Assembly (NCBI GenBank): GCA_020975725.1
Contig: QXJR01000005.1
Location: 806,001-870,000, forward strand
From: Picocystis sp. L7
Lineage: Eukaryota > Chlorophyta > Picocystophyceae > Picocystales > Picocystaceae
Length of the DNA: 64,000 nucleotides
Direction: 5' to 3'
The notes beneath the pieces are model-generated. The model was given only the letters and a program-made list of their open reading frames with translations. It had not been told where the DNA came from and did no database searches. Each line of letters begins with the position of its first letter. Position 1 is the first letter of the stretch. A program made the position numbers and the translations under genes. Of this stretch, positions 44,888 through 56,145 are shown one piece after another.

Positions 44888-45751
44888 TCAATCGTGAGCA
44901 TCGGTGAAGCGTTCTTCCATCTCGGATGAGACGGTGGGCATCTTCCCGACCGGGTGAGCATTCACGTTCGCTTCTGCTTCCGAGTGCTCCTGGACGGCTC
45001 GCGCAACGCTTGCTTCGCGTGGTCCTTGGTCCGGGAAAGCGTCAGGAAAGGCCTTCCATAGCTTGTAGTCGCGTGTCCACTGAGCCATCGCGTTCGTCCT
45101 TGCCGCTTGCAAGGATGCATGACGGGCTACCTGGGTGAACACATCGAGCTCTGCAACGAAGTCCTTCGCAACCTCTTGAAAGCCTCCGGTCGACTTGTTC
45201 CCTACAGAGGACCTCCTGCGCTTCGCCTTGTGCGCGTGTGTCTCCATTTGGCGGACCGTGTTTTCCTTCCCTTGCTCGTTCAGCATCGCCATGTGTTTTG
45301 CTCGTCCCGCGCTCGCCATGTCTCTCTCCTCCTCCCGTTCGTCCTACATCTCTACCAAACGTTGGGAGAGCTCCTCCACCCCAGTCCTTGCATGGGTCCC
45401 ACCTCGATCGGTGGCACCCCAAGCCTCCATGTTTCGATTGCGTTGCGCTTTGATCAAGATCCCAAGTTGTCGCCTCACAATATCCAGATTCAACTTGCAA
45501 TCGATGAAAATTCTATCTGGATCCATCTTGAGTGCAATGACCAATCGTTCCCATGCCATCATCCGTGCACTCATCGATGACTTGTCAAACGGGTTGCATT
45601 CCTCCACGCAACATTGGTTGAGGAGGGCAAATTTGCGCTTTTCCGTCCATGTGTTGCGTTGCTTCCGCACTTCAACAACGTCCTCGGCATCTGCCTCTGC
45701 TGCATTCGCATCGATCTCTTTGAGTGGTAGCACCTCCGTCGCGGTGGCCAT
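44888..45751 (-). pseudogene. H3 Myb/SANT-like protein, one in-frame TAG
   Basis: A 287-codon frame matching the H2 Myb-like protein: the domain start TWTEKRKFALLNQCCVEECNPF against WTGEHRIALLRQCCVESCNPF (quoted here as the shared CCVE.CNPF core), the A(T/W)GATDRGGTHARTG turn, a basic KAKRRRSS stretch, and a C-terminal region. A single TAG at 45346-45344 (codon 136) interrupts an otherwise continuous frame; the aligned H2 residue is Gln, so CAG to TAG is the likely change. The rest of the element beyond 45751 is diverged, and its terminal repeat was not found. Confidence 0.78.
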
Positions 45752-46350
45752 TGCACTCGCCGTTTGCGTCTAGTGATTGCCGCCCACCGTGGGGAACGTC
45801 CTCCACGGCACGTGCAATTGTGCACTTGAGAGGTCTAATGCCGTTCAAGAGGGACTGCTTTGGCTGCTTTAGACATGGCGGGAAGCGGGACCCTTTGCCG
45901 TCCTTCGCAACGATGCGGGTACCCTTTCTTGGTATTAAAGGTAGTAAAAGTTACATGTAACGTTGAGGATCCCCGGGTGGACCTGCGAACTACGTTCTAC
46001 GAACAAATCTGAAGTCCTCGAACGGAGGGATTTCCTTCGTACGAAACCCAACCGGGGTGGACCTACGATCTACGGTCTACGGGTGAAATCTGAAGTCCTT
46101 TAATGGAATCCAACCGGGGTAGAGCTCTAACATATACTCTCAGGGTAGAATGTGTAGCCCTTCATTGCATTACTCTGACCAAAAAGCCAGCGAAATAATA
46201 TGCCGAGCGCACTGACAAAGAAGCGTCCCGTAATGTTATTCTTCTAAATCGTCCTGCCTGCTCTAAGTAGGAACATGCTCCAGTATGCATTGTAGTCGGT
46301 AGAGGCAAATCCCTTTGGCGTCATGAGTTCATAAGTGCCGGGTTCTTCAC
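45752..46350. other. H3 flank and intergenic DNA with a degenerate direct repeat
   Basis: No gene. Between 45975 and about 46170 a unit beginning GGGTGGACCTRCGAWCTACG and containing AAATCTGAAGTCCT occurs twice (45975 and 46054), with a third, weaker version from about 46112 (GGGTAGAGCTCTAACATA, GTAGCCCTT). This looks like an old local duplication. Confidence 0.55.
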
Positions 46351-46840
46351 AATAGAGGAATTCGTTTTTCGGGAAAAATGAAAAATCGGGGTTCGTGCCA
46401 AATCCCATTTAACGACGATTTTTCAAACACTCTCGAGGGATTCGTTTTTTCGGGGGAAAACATCGGGGCTCGGGGGGACGGGTATCCTCGACAGCGATTG
46501 TACAATATCGGGCGTTTAATACTAAAACTTAGGATGTCCTTCAATGCCTCGAACCGCCGATAGCGATCCCTTTCCCGCCAGTACACAAGCGGTGTCCAAT
46601 GGCTTGTCTCACGATTCCGAAACGACCAATCGATGATTGCAAGGTGCGAAGATGAAGCAGGGGGGTTAGCGCGAAGGAGCAGGCGCAAATTCCCGAAACC
46701 ATGGCGCAGGAAGGTGAACAGCCACCCCTGGAAGAGATGGATCAAAACGTGGCCCAAGACATCGTGCCTGTTGTGGCGTCCAAACAGGTGGTCGCACGGG
46801 GAACTTGGACGGCGGAACATCGAATTCTTTTGCTTCGCCA
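46351..46840 (-). mobile_element. Harbinger H4: terminal 490 bp of an H2-family copy, cut by Gypsy G2
   Basis: This is the reverse complement of the H2 right end (about 20950-21435) with few differences: TIR (AATAGAGGAATTCG), subterminal TCGGGG blocks, and the first about 47 residues of the Myb-like protein (MAQEGEQPPLEEMDQNVAQD and on) reading on plus. It ends at 46840, where the G2 LTR begins, so G2 inserted into the Myb-like gene. The remainder is not found after G2. Confidence 0.85.
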
Positions 46841-47495
46841 TGTTACGCCGGGTAGACCTGGCTCTCCTATGAAGCCATGCCCCTAGAGTTCCAGGAGCAG
46901 TGGGGGGCAGGACCCCGACAATCGGCCGGTCAATCGAGTGAGCCCCGGACTAATCCGCGGGTTAGTCGGACGGAATAGTCCGAGCGAACCGGACTCAGAC
47001 CGACCGACCCCCGGGCCAAATCCCCTCGAAGATTCGAGAAGGGGGTACGAAGGGTGGAGATGTTGTGTGGAAGATTCGGTCGGCTTAGGAACTGAATCTT
47101 GGCCGTCCGATGGATGACGTAAGCAACACGTGACCATCAGCCGCCGCAATTCAGTGGAGGGGGCTACGTACGAACCCCTCAACCTTCAAGGGGAGGCTCT
47201 TAAGGGGACCTCCCTAGCATGTAGTGGATGAGAACTTGCTTGACCCCACGACGTCCACGGCGCCTCTCCCACGGATTTTCGCGAGCCATCAGTACTTTCC
47301 GCGCCAGAGAAGCAGCGCTCCAAGTCTCTCCAAGTGCCGGAGGAGGCACCACCGAGCCAAGAAGGGGACGGACGCCGCTCTCGCCAACGAGAAGTGCGCC
47401 ACCCAAAGAAGAAGAAACCGCCTCCATTTCGTGAGGGGTCGAAGTTTCCAGGAGCAAACCGTGTGTCCAACGTCCTTAACGGACGCTTTGTAACA
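46841..47495 (+). repeat. G2 5' LTR
   Basis: 655 bp, TG...CA. It is followed by CTGTCGAAG, also conserved after the G3 5' LTR, so this is the likely primer-binding region. Confidence 0.9.
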
Positions 47496-47538
47496 CTGTC
47501 GAAGCTTGAGCTTTTGAAAAACTTCTACTCGCCGAACT

Positions 47539-48801
47539 ATGGAGGAGAGCGACCATGCAACCCGCATGAGCACGCTTCGTAGGGAACTCGAACAAGAACG
47601 GGAGGAGAGGTTCTCCCTTGAGACGAAGATTGCTGAGCTCCAGCAACTCATTGAGAAGCTCCAAGCTCACAAAGTTGAAGAAAGTGAGGAAGAAGAAGAG
47701 ATGGTGGTTGAAGACGGCCCCGAGGGTGTACACCTCGCGGAGCCAAGGGAGCCGAGCCTACAAGAAGTCACACCATCAGAGCAAGAAGGTTTACCTCATC
47801 TCATCAGCCTCTATGGCATGGCTTTACAAGATTCCAAGAATATCTCAAAGGTGTCCCTCGAGAAACCGGACAAGTTTACCGGTACGGAACTTGAGGACAA
47901 CCCCTATGCCCTTACATATTGGTATAGGGATGTCCTTTGTTGGTGCCAAGCATATGCCTTTAACCGCCCGATGGAACAACTTGTGTTAGCCATTAATCAA
48001 GCACTCGGCGGTACGGCAAAATCCATGGTTCAAAACCTCATTATGAGAGACCCGGCAGCCCTTAACTCCGTCGAAGACTTGTATGGTTACCTCCGTAAAA
48101 CCTTCCAAAATCAAGACCCAGGACCGGAGGCTTGGCGGGAGTTCCACACCGCCCGTATGAAGCGGACAGAAAATGTGCTGCAGTTCCTCAACAGGTTGGT
48201 GCAACTGAGCTTTGTAGTTAATGCAAGCTCCTCACCTGTGTGCCGGACTCTCACGGAACATGACATCTCGGCCCGTTTGCAACATGGCCTCCCAGGCTAC
48301 TTGCAAAGAGCTTTATACAAGCACCTGGATCATCTAATTGATGTGGACAAAGCTCCTAACATGGAGCCTGGAAACCTTGCTGCCATTATCTTTAAACTGG
48401 AACGGGAAGTACATGAATCAGCAAGGAAAGACTCAAGACAGCCAGCGGACAACTGGAAATTGCAGAGCAAAGGAGTCCGTAACACCGGTACCATGCATGG
48501 CTTTCCAAATCGATCCAGCATAGCCACAGCGGCAGCGTTACCGTCATCGCATCCAGGTAACTCAAGGGTGAATGGGCCAGCCAAGCGACAGCGAAAGCGC
48601 TTCGATGAATTGGATGAAGAACAGCAGAGTTCGATCGTGAAGGTGCAGACTAGGCTGGCCAACAAGCCCCTAGGTGCAAAACTTACTCAAGAAGAAAAGG
48701 ATCTCTGCCTAGCGAACGCGCTGTGCCTACGCTGTCGCCGTTACGGACATGATCAGGCAGCCTGCAAAATGGCATCCGTAATGGGTGCCCCAAAAAACTG
48801 A
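47539..48801 (+). other. G2 gag
   Basis: An uninterrupted 420-residue gag. Residues 1-50 form a coiled coil (heptad-like RRELEQEREERFSLE); about 110-280 the retrotransposon-gag helical core (PYALTYWYRDVLCWCQAYAF); near the end a CX2CX4HX4C zinc knuckle (CLRCRRYGHDQAAC). G3 carries the same protein. Confidence 0.88.
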
Positions 48802-50939
48802 AGACCCTCCGTCCGGTAACTACGGTTACCGGGACGGAGCCGGGAGCGAAACCTGCAGCCACCCCGGTTACCAAAGATGGGAATGTAGTCTGCCTGCACT
48901 CACTTACCAATGACAGGCCTAGACATGAATTCCTGGCTGCCGAGACTTACTTTGGAAAGAAGCCACATAAAATCAGAACACAAGCTTACCTGGACACCTT
49001 AGCAAGTTACTGCTTCATGAGCGAACGCCTCTTCAAAGAGCTGCAGCAAGCTGACCCTAAGGGACTGTCCTGGCAGTATACATCAGCGGCCTTTAATTAT
49101 AGCGTGGCTGTGGGCCAGCAGGTCCACACTGCCCCAGTAATTAAAGCGCAATTCTCGATCGATGGGTTCCAGGCCTGCATCGACTTCGGAGTTGCTCCTC
49201 TGGAGACCTTTGACTGCATTCTGGGAGCAACCTTCTGCCACAAGCACTTGACAGCACTGGACTGGCAGAATCATCGCATGGTACTACGAAGTAGCAATGG
49301 TACAAAGTTTACTGTCTATGGAGACCACCAGTTTATATCTTCAAGAAAACTGGACATGATTGTGCCCCGTAGTGAGGCACGTAAAGCGGTAAAGGATCCA
49401 GGCTGCCTGCTTCTAATGATTCAGCCGGTAGATACAACGCCCGAACTACTCAGTGAAGATTCAGACTTCAGCAGCATGCATAGTCAGGTCAGCGATGAAT
49501 GGCCTCTTGATGACGCTCACCGACAGCGGCTGGACGACCTCGTGAACAAACGGTACAAGCATTTGTTCGAGCCTCGCACAGAACTACCACCAGAACGGGT
49601 ACCGGGCGAAACATTCAAGATCCAGGTGGAAGAAGGAGCCACTCCACAGTACAGAAACTATTACAGGCTTTCCCCTCAGCAGCAAACTGCCCTCAAGGAG
49701 CTGGTGACTGAGTATGTGGAAGCTGGAAAGATGGACCTATGCGCAGGATCTAGCTGGGGTGCCCCAGTGATCCTGGTCCCCAAAAAAGACGGGGGATGGC
49801 GGGTCGTTTTCGATTATCGCCTACTGAACAATGTGACTATTAAAGACAGATGTCCGCTTCCACGGATCGACGATTACTTACAGAATCTCAGAGGAGCCAA
49901 GTACTTCTCATCGCTCGATGCGCTGGATGGGTTTCATCAGATACGCATGCATCCTGATGACATCGACAAGACAGCGGTGGTCACCCCGTTTGGCTCTTAC
50001 GTCTGGAAAGTAATGCCCATGGGGGCAGCAAACGCACCCGCGATGTTCCAGCGTATGATGAACAGGGTGTTTGGTCATTTATTGTACCTGAAAGTGTACA
50101 TGGATGACATTCTTGTTCACTCTGAAACAGTTGAGGAACACTTCAAACATTTGGAAGAATTCTTCGCCACCTGCGAACGTGCCGACATTAGGCTGAAGAG
50201 GTCTAAATGCCACTTTTTCATGAGTACACTGGAATGGATTGGTTTCCGCATCCGCGATGGTCAGCTCGCCTGCACTGATCATTTGCTGTCCAAGATCAAA
50301 CAGTTTCCGCGTCCCCGAACGCAGCGAGAAAACATGGCATTCCTTGGTCTCTGCCAGTTTTATATGAGGTTCGTCCCTCGCTATGCGGAACGGGCAGCTC
50401 CCTTGACAGAATTGAATCAAGCTGCTCTGAAGCACGGCTTCGCTTCATATTGGAAAGAGCCACAGGAGAAGGCATACCAGGAGCTCATCAAAGCCTTGAC
50501 CACAGCCCCGGTATTGGCTCTATTTGATGAAGACAGGCCCATACGGGTCGAGACCGACGCTTCCGATGTGGGGATGGGAGCAGCTTTGATGCAGCAGGAT
50601 CAACAGGGAGGTTGGCATCCGGTTGAGTTCTGGTCAAAGAAATTCAATGCTGCCCAACAGAATTACCATCCTGCTGAGAAGGAGACATGTGCAATATTAT
50701 ATGCACTGCAGCATTGGAGGCACCTCCTGTTTGGCCAGCAGTTCACGGTCATCACTGACAACAAGGCCAGTCAGTTTATTGGAACAAAAGCTACTGAGCA
50801 GCTATCTCCGCGCGAAATGCGATGGATCGAAAAGTTGGCGTACTTCGCCCCGTTCAAGGTGGAGTACAGGCCAGGCACAGAGAACGTTGGACCCGATTAC
50901 CTTTCCAGGCACTCAGCTAAGGTGAACGATACGGACACA

Positions 50940-51830
50940 TATTGCATCTTGGACTTATGTGCAGGTATGGGAACAACGCTGCGTGCGCTTGAATGCGTAA
51001 TACCAGAATCGACCAATATTACCTTGGATTACATAGCAGTGGAACAAAATGAAGACTGCCGCAGCGTAATTGCACGCGTGTTCCACCAAGTTCGCTTAGC
51101 ACGCCCTGGGCTCTTTATGCGCAAGGACATCTTTCGGTATGGAAACGATGTGACTGAATTGGCGCATCGACGAAAGCTCCCCCAAGTCCACCTGCTGATT
51201 GCTGGGGTGCCCTGCCAACCATTTTCGCGGGCGAACACCGACCCGTCAAAGCCACCGCTGGGCCTTTACGACGAACGTGAACTGTTCACAGCAGTATCAA
51301 AGATACACAAGCGGTTGCGGTCGCCAGACTACATATTGGAATGTACGCCGTTTGCCCCGCACTTGAAAACCCACCTGGACAAGATTGCACACTGGTTTGG
51401 AGAACCCACCTGCGAAGATCTCTCAAAGTACTATGCGCAAGCTCGAGTCCGGTTGTGCTGGACATCATTACCTCCGCTTAAATAGGATCCTGGAGAAATG
51501 GGGACAATACCTATGACCTGGCAGGATTGCCTAGAACCTGGATCAAAGGTACCTACGGACGCATTGAACCGACCCCGCTTGAAGTGCCCCACTTTAATGG
51601 CAAGTGAACGCTCGCACAGCGACCGTTCGCGTTCCACCTGGGTGCACAGTCAAGATGGGACCCTACGCCCGTTGACCATCAGCGAGCGGGAAAGACTCGT
51701 CGGTATGCAGGTTGGTGACACTGCAGCGCTCAATGTCAGCGAAACCAGCCGGCAACGCATGTGCGGCAACGCCTTCCCCATGGGTTGGATTGCACACATG
51801 TTACACCGATGGCTAAACAACACATGGACG
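50940..51830 (+). other. C5 cytosine DNA methyltransferase domain inside G2 pol
   Basis: Motifs appear in the canonical order: I DLCAGMGTT (SAM binding), IV GVPCQPFS (catalytic Cys), VI ILECTPF, VIII QARVR, IX RPLTISERERL, X MCGNAFP. The domain sits between RNase H and the integrase zinc finger. In the family, such enzymes methylate CpG on newly made element DNA (shown for charophyte and dinoflagellate retrotransposons). The matching domain in G3 is at about 58100-59600. Confidence 0.9.
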
Positions 51831-53809
51831 CTTCGAGTGCTAGCCGGCCGCAGTCCTGCTGGGACTGTGTGCGGGTCAATCGCGTCTATTACAAGTCAAC
51901 AATCTACGCAATCGTTGCGCACAGGTCTTACGGGTCGGTTGCCTCCCATACTGGACAGGATTCGCGTCGCCGCTGAAACAGATCCAGAGTACAAGAAATT
52001 ACTGCGCGCACCGCCGGAAGGCACGACAGTGCGCGATGGTTTGCTGTTCGATGAATCGGCCAATGCTCAACCAGCACTGGTGGTACCAGCAGATAACGCT
52101 CTACGACAGGAACTGCTACACATGGTGCAAGATCATCGACACTTTGGGTCAGCCCGTACACTCGCTGACGCCAAGCGACATTTCACCTGGACTGGTATTC
52201 GATCGCACATCGAGCACTTTGTCGCTCGCTGTCCTGCCTGTCAGCTTCAGAAACCAGGTAACCGGTTACGACACACACCGCTCTGTCCAGAAATGAAGTT
52301 CCACCCTTACCCTTTTCACACGGTGGTACTAGATATGGTGGAGAACTTACCCCTTACTGCCCTGGGTCATAATGCAGTATTGACAGTGGTGGACAGGTTT
52401 ACTAAATACGCCATCTATATACCTATCCACTCTACCTGGAGTGCTCATAGACAAGCTCAGTGTCTTATGGACAGCCTCGTCTACCGGTTCCATACACCTG
52501 TCATATTCACACAGATAACGGACCGGCTTATCGAGCATTATTCCGAGCATTCTGTGCCGCGCTGGGTGTCCGCCACGTAACCGGAACGCCGTACCATTCA
52601 CAGTCTCAGGGTGGCGCAGAACGGCAACATCGCACCCTCCTGCAGACGTTACGGACGACGTGCGAGAACAAACATCAATGGGATCAGTATTTACAAGCAG
52701 CAACACATGCTTACATTGATTCTGTGCATGATGCAACCAAACATTCCCCTTTTGAATTGCTCTTTGGCTGTCAATCAAGGCTACCGTGGCACCTCCAGTT
52801 GCCCACAAAGGATGGACCTGCTGATCACCTGACAGTAACAACCTTCGATAAAAGAGTAACAGACCTGCTGGAGCAACATCGCGCAGTCTATCGGGTTGTA
52901 CAGGAAAACTTGGTGAAGGCTTCGCAGCATGTTGCGGCAGCAACAGCGCACAGACCTAAGAAGGTGTTTGCTGTTGGAGACAAGGTGAAGGTGCAGTATG
53001 GGCTCAAGGGGCCCACCGATAAGCACAAATTGGACCCTTACTTTGTAGGTCCTTATCTCATCAAGAAGGTGCTGAAGAATGGTGCATATCAACTGGAACT
53101 ACCACCGGGCTCCGCCTTTTCAGATCGTATCCACGCCAACAGGTTGGAACATTGGGTGGATTCAGATCTCACTCTTTTCCCAATGGATGAACATCGGCAG
53201 CCCGCAACGGCACCCTTGCCTGATACTGCAGCCATGCAAAGTGAATCAACTACCTATCGTATTCGACGATACTTGTTACGGGATTACTCAGTGTTTCCTG
53301 CACGCCCCGTACGTTACTGGATTGAAAGCAACCTGGCTGACGCGTCGCAACGCTATTTCTGGGTGGATGAGTCCTCTACCCTGCTGGAAGAATTCCTACC
53401 TCTCGAGGAGAACAATGGCTGTATCCCTGAAAAGGGCATCAGCCCCTCGAATTATGACGCAGTCAAGACACACAAGAGGACAGTTTACCTACAGTCACCT
53501 GACCCAATCATGATCAATACTTGGACGCAAGCAAAGCTACCGTACGAGACTAGACGACGACCTATTGTTGCTGTGCCCACCAACCTCATTGGCTGTGTGG
53601 TGCAAGAACTTTTCCATTTGGGCAACCACAAAGCTGCATACTACCAAGGATTGGTGACCAACGTCGTGAATGGGTTGTTTGAAGTGTTATGGACAGATGG
53701 AAAGGTAGAGCATTACACAGAGCAGAAAGTAAGGAGCATGGTGTATGATCCAGTGGCAGCCATCTACGACTTTCAGCTTTGATTGGCTGAATGCCGGGAG
53801 CCAGGAGAG

Positions 53810-54465
53810 TGTTACGCCGGGTAGGCCTGGCTCTCCTATGAAGCCATGCCCCTAGAGTTCCAGGAGCAGTGGGGGGCAGGACCCCGACAGTCGGCCGGTC
53901 AATCGAGTGAGCCCCGGACTAATCCGCGGGTTAGTCGGACGGAATAGTCCGAGCGAACCGGACTCAGACCGACCGACCCCCGGGCCAAATCCCCTCGAAG
54001 ATTCGAGAAGGGGGTACGAAGGGTGGAGATGTTGTGTGGAAGATTCGGTCGGCTTAGGAACTGAATCTTGGCCGTCCGATGGATGACGTAAGCAACACGT
54101 GACCATCAGCCGCCGCAATTCAGTGGAGGGGGCTACGTACGAACCCCTCAACCTTCAAGGGGAGGCTCTTAAGGGGACCTCCCTAGCATGTAGTGGATGA
54201 GAACTTGCTTGACCCCACGACGTCCACGGTGCCTCTCCCACGGATTTTCGCGAGCCATCAGCACTTTCCGCGCCTGAGAAGCAGCGCTCCAAGTCTCTCC
54301 AAGTGCCGAAGGAGGCACCACCGAGCCAAGAAGGGGACGGACGCCGCTCTCGCCAACGAGAAGTGCGCCACCCCAAAGAAGAAGAAACCGCCTCCATTTC
54401 GTGAGGGGTCGAAGTTTCCAGGAGCAAACCGTGTGTCCAACGTCCTTCACGGACGCTTTGTAACA
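53810..54465 (+). repeat. G2 3' LTR
   Basis: 656 bp, starting TGTTACGCCGG and ending GTAACA; about nine differences from the 5' LTR. Confidence 0.9.
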
Positions 54466-54900
54466 GGACAAAGGAAGAAAATCTTGTGTCGTAGAAGTGG
54501 CAACCGCCCCTCTCAAGCTCATATTGAAATGGACTAATAGTCCCAGGTCCCCCTATGAGGAACCTTTGTTTCTCCTTACTGACCTCGAACCCTTTACCGG
54601 GTACTCGTTTCTCGATTTGCATGACCTACGTGGATGGGGATGGGGCTTTCGGAATCTTCCGAGATTCCGTATCCCATCAAGGCAAGACCACTAATCGGTG
54701 CCCCCCGCCGATGAGGGACACCTCTCTCTCTCTTATTCCCACCGTATCTTGGCAGATAAGATGTGCAAGACCATCCACACGGAGGAGTCCTCTATGACCT
54801 CCCCCCTGAACTTGAAATAGAACTAGAACCTATCTTGACACCAACTCCTGTGCGCGCTTGCCGCTTCTCCGCGCTCCCGGACTTGAGAAGACTTCCAACG
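54466..54900. other. Spacer between G2 and the MULE fragment
   Basis: Non-repetitive here. A 65-codon frame at 54497-54694 has no recognisable motif. It may be the upstream part of the MULE, but nothing shows this directly. Confidence 0.4.
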
Positions 54901-55495
54901 TCACGAACAAACCAGTAGGTCGCGGTTGAAAAGGCCGTTTCACGCACAAAACCGCAACAATATACGGCGAAGAACAACTCAATGTAATGGTTGTCCCTAT
55001 GGTTTGATCGTTGAGAAACATGATGGCAAATGGTATTTGAAACGTTTCATTTCCCTAGTTCATAACCATGAGTTGTTCAAGTAGGATCACGCAGGTGAAT
55101 TGCAGCTAATACCCGCGGAACGGACCATTCCCAATGAAGCATTCGATTATGGGCAATCGTTGTTACGATCGGTATGCGGATGCCAGATATACATGTGAGC
55201 TTACAACAAATGATGAAAGACAAAGGAGAAACACCAATGTGGACATACAAGGATGTTTGCAACATGCAGGCACCTTCTTTGGGGGAAAAAGCAAGAGATT
55301 GTAGTGACTTCTTGAATCTACTTCGCAACCGTCATGATAGCAAGTCTTGGAACATTCATTGCGATAATGAAGGATGTTTTTCAAGGGTACTCTTCGCCCT
55401 CGAGGAAGGTAAAGATGCGTGGATCAAAGCCTCGAGTTCGCGAGCTCTTCTTTATGATGCTAGTCATGCCACAAACAGACATGGGATGAAGCTTG
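54901..55495 (+). pseudogene. Mutator-like (MULE) transposase fragment with FAR1-type zinc finger, cut by Gypsy G3
   Basis: Two parts are recognisable in different frames. First, about 54940-55080: a FAR1/WRKY-GCM1-type zinc finger with Cys-x2-Cys (QCNGCPYGLIVEKHDGKWY) and a closing HNHEL, interrupted by a TAG right after it. Second, 55174-55495: a helical region leading to the start of the MULE catalytic core (ALLYDASHATNRHGMKL, the first Asp of the DDE triad being in YDASHATN). The frame changes between them. The gene ends at 55495, where the G3 LTR starts; no continuation was found beyond G3. Confidence 0.7.
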
Positions 55496-56145
55496 TATTA
55501 CAAAGCGTCCGTGAGGAGCACTTTTACACACGTTTCGCTCTGATGAGCTTCGAGCTTCCACGGGCGAAGGTGGGAGAGGCCGGTTGGGCCTTGAAGCGAT
55601 TCCTTTCTTGTTCTCGCGAAGGGGGGGTTCTTCGGCTCCCTAGCAAGAGGGACACCGCGAGAAAGCTTCCGGTGGTCTTCAAGATCAGTTGGCGTGTGAA
55701 GATGGCACGCCAAGCTCGTGGGAGAGGCGACGTGGCTCTCGATGGTCAAGCAAGTTCTCTCTCTGTATTTCAAGGCAAGGGTGGCTCCCCTAAGGGCCAC
55801 CATAGGAGGGAGCGCTGCAAGCGGAGCTCCCTCTCAAACCAACGGTTGCTGGTGGTCACGTGGACCCCACGTCCCGATCGGACGGTCCAGCACTCAGCTT
55901 GTGATTCACCGACTCTATCCGGACAACATCCTCACCCTTCGTTGTCCTTTTAAAGATTCCGAAAGATTCGCCCGTTGCTAGGTCCCTTTCAGTCCCGGTA
56001 TTCCCGGATAATTTGTCGATTAATCGAGAGATTAGTCCGGGGGGATGTCCAATGAACTGATCAGCAGTTGGGGTCTTGTGTCTAACTGCTAGTGGTACAA
56101 AGAAGAGCATGGCTTCAAAGGAGTCAGGCTTACCCGGCGTAACAC
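55496..56145 (-). repeat. G3 3' LTR
   Basis: 650 bp, TTACAAAGCGTCC...CCCGGCGTAACA on plus. Confidence 0.88.

Larger units (their letters stand above)
46841..54465 (+). mobile_element. Ty3/Gypsy element G2 with an internal DNA cytosine methyltransferase (7.6 kb)
   Basis: LTRs 46841-47495 and 53810-54465 (TGTTACGCCGGG...CTTTGTAACA) flank gag (47539-48801) and pol. Pol domains in order: aspartic protease-like region about 49050-49300; reverse transcriptase (about 49600-50150, YMDDILVHS); RNase H (about 50540-50910); C5 cytosine methyltransferase (about 50940-51830); HHCC zinc finger and DDE integrase (about 52090-52770); C-terminal region to 53782. Pol lies in a different frame from gag, as in many Gypsy elements; the same arrangement is seen in G3. 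The LTRs differ by about 1.3 percent, so it is fairly young. The pol region appears broken in about two or three places. Target duplication not seen (CGCCA versus GGACA). Confidence 0.92.

Noticed and set aside
32680-45751. TAG read as sense codon in this genome
   Set aside because: In-frame TAGs occur in H5 and H3, but TAG also ends the proline-rich gene, the H1 transposase and the glycosyltransferase, so it is a normal stop and the TAGs are decay in transposon genes.
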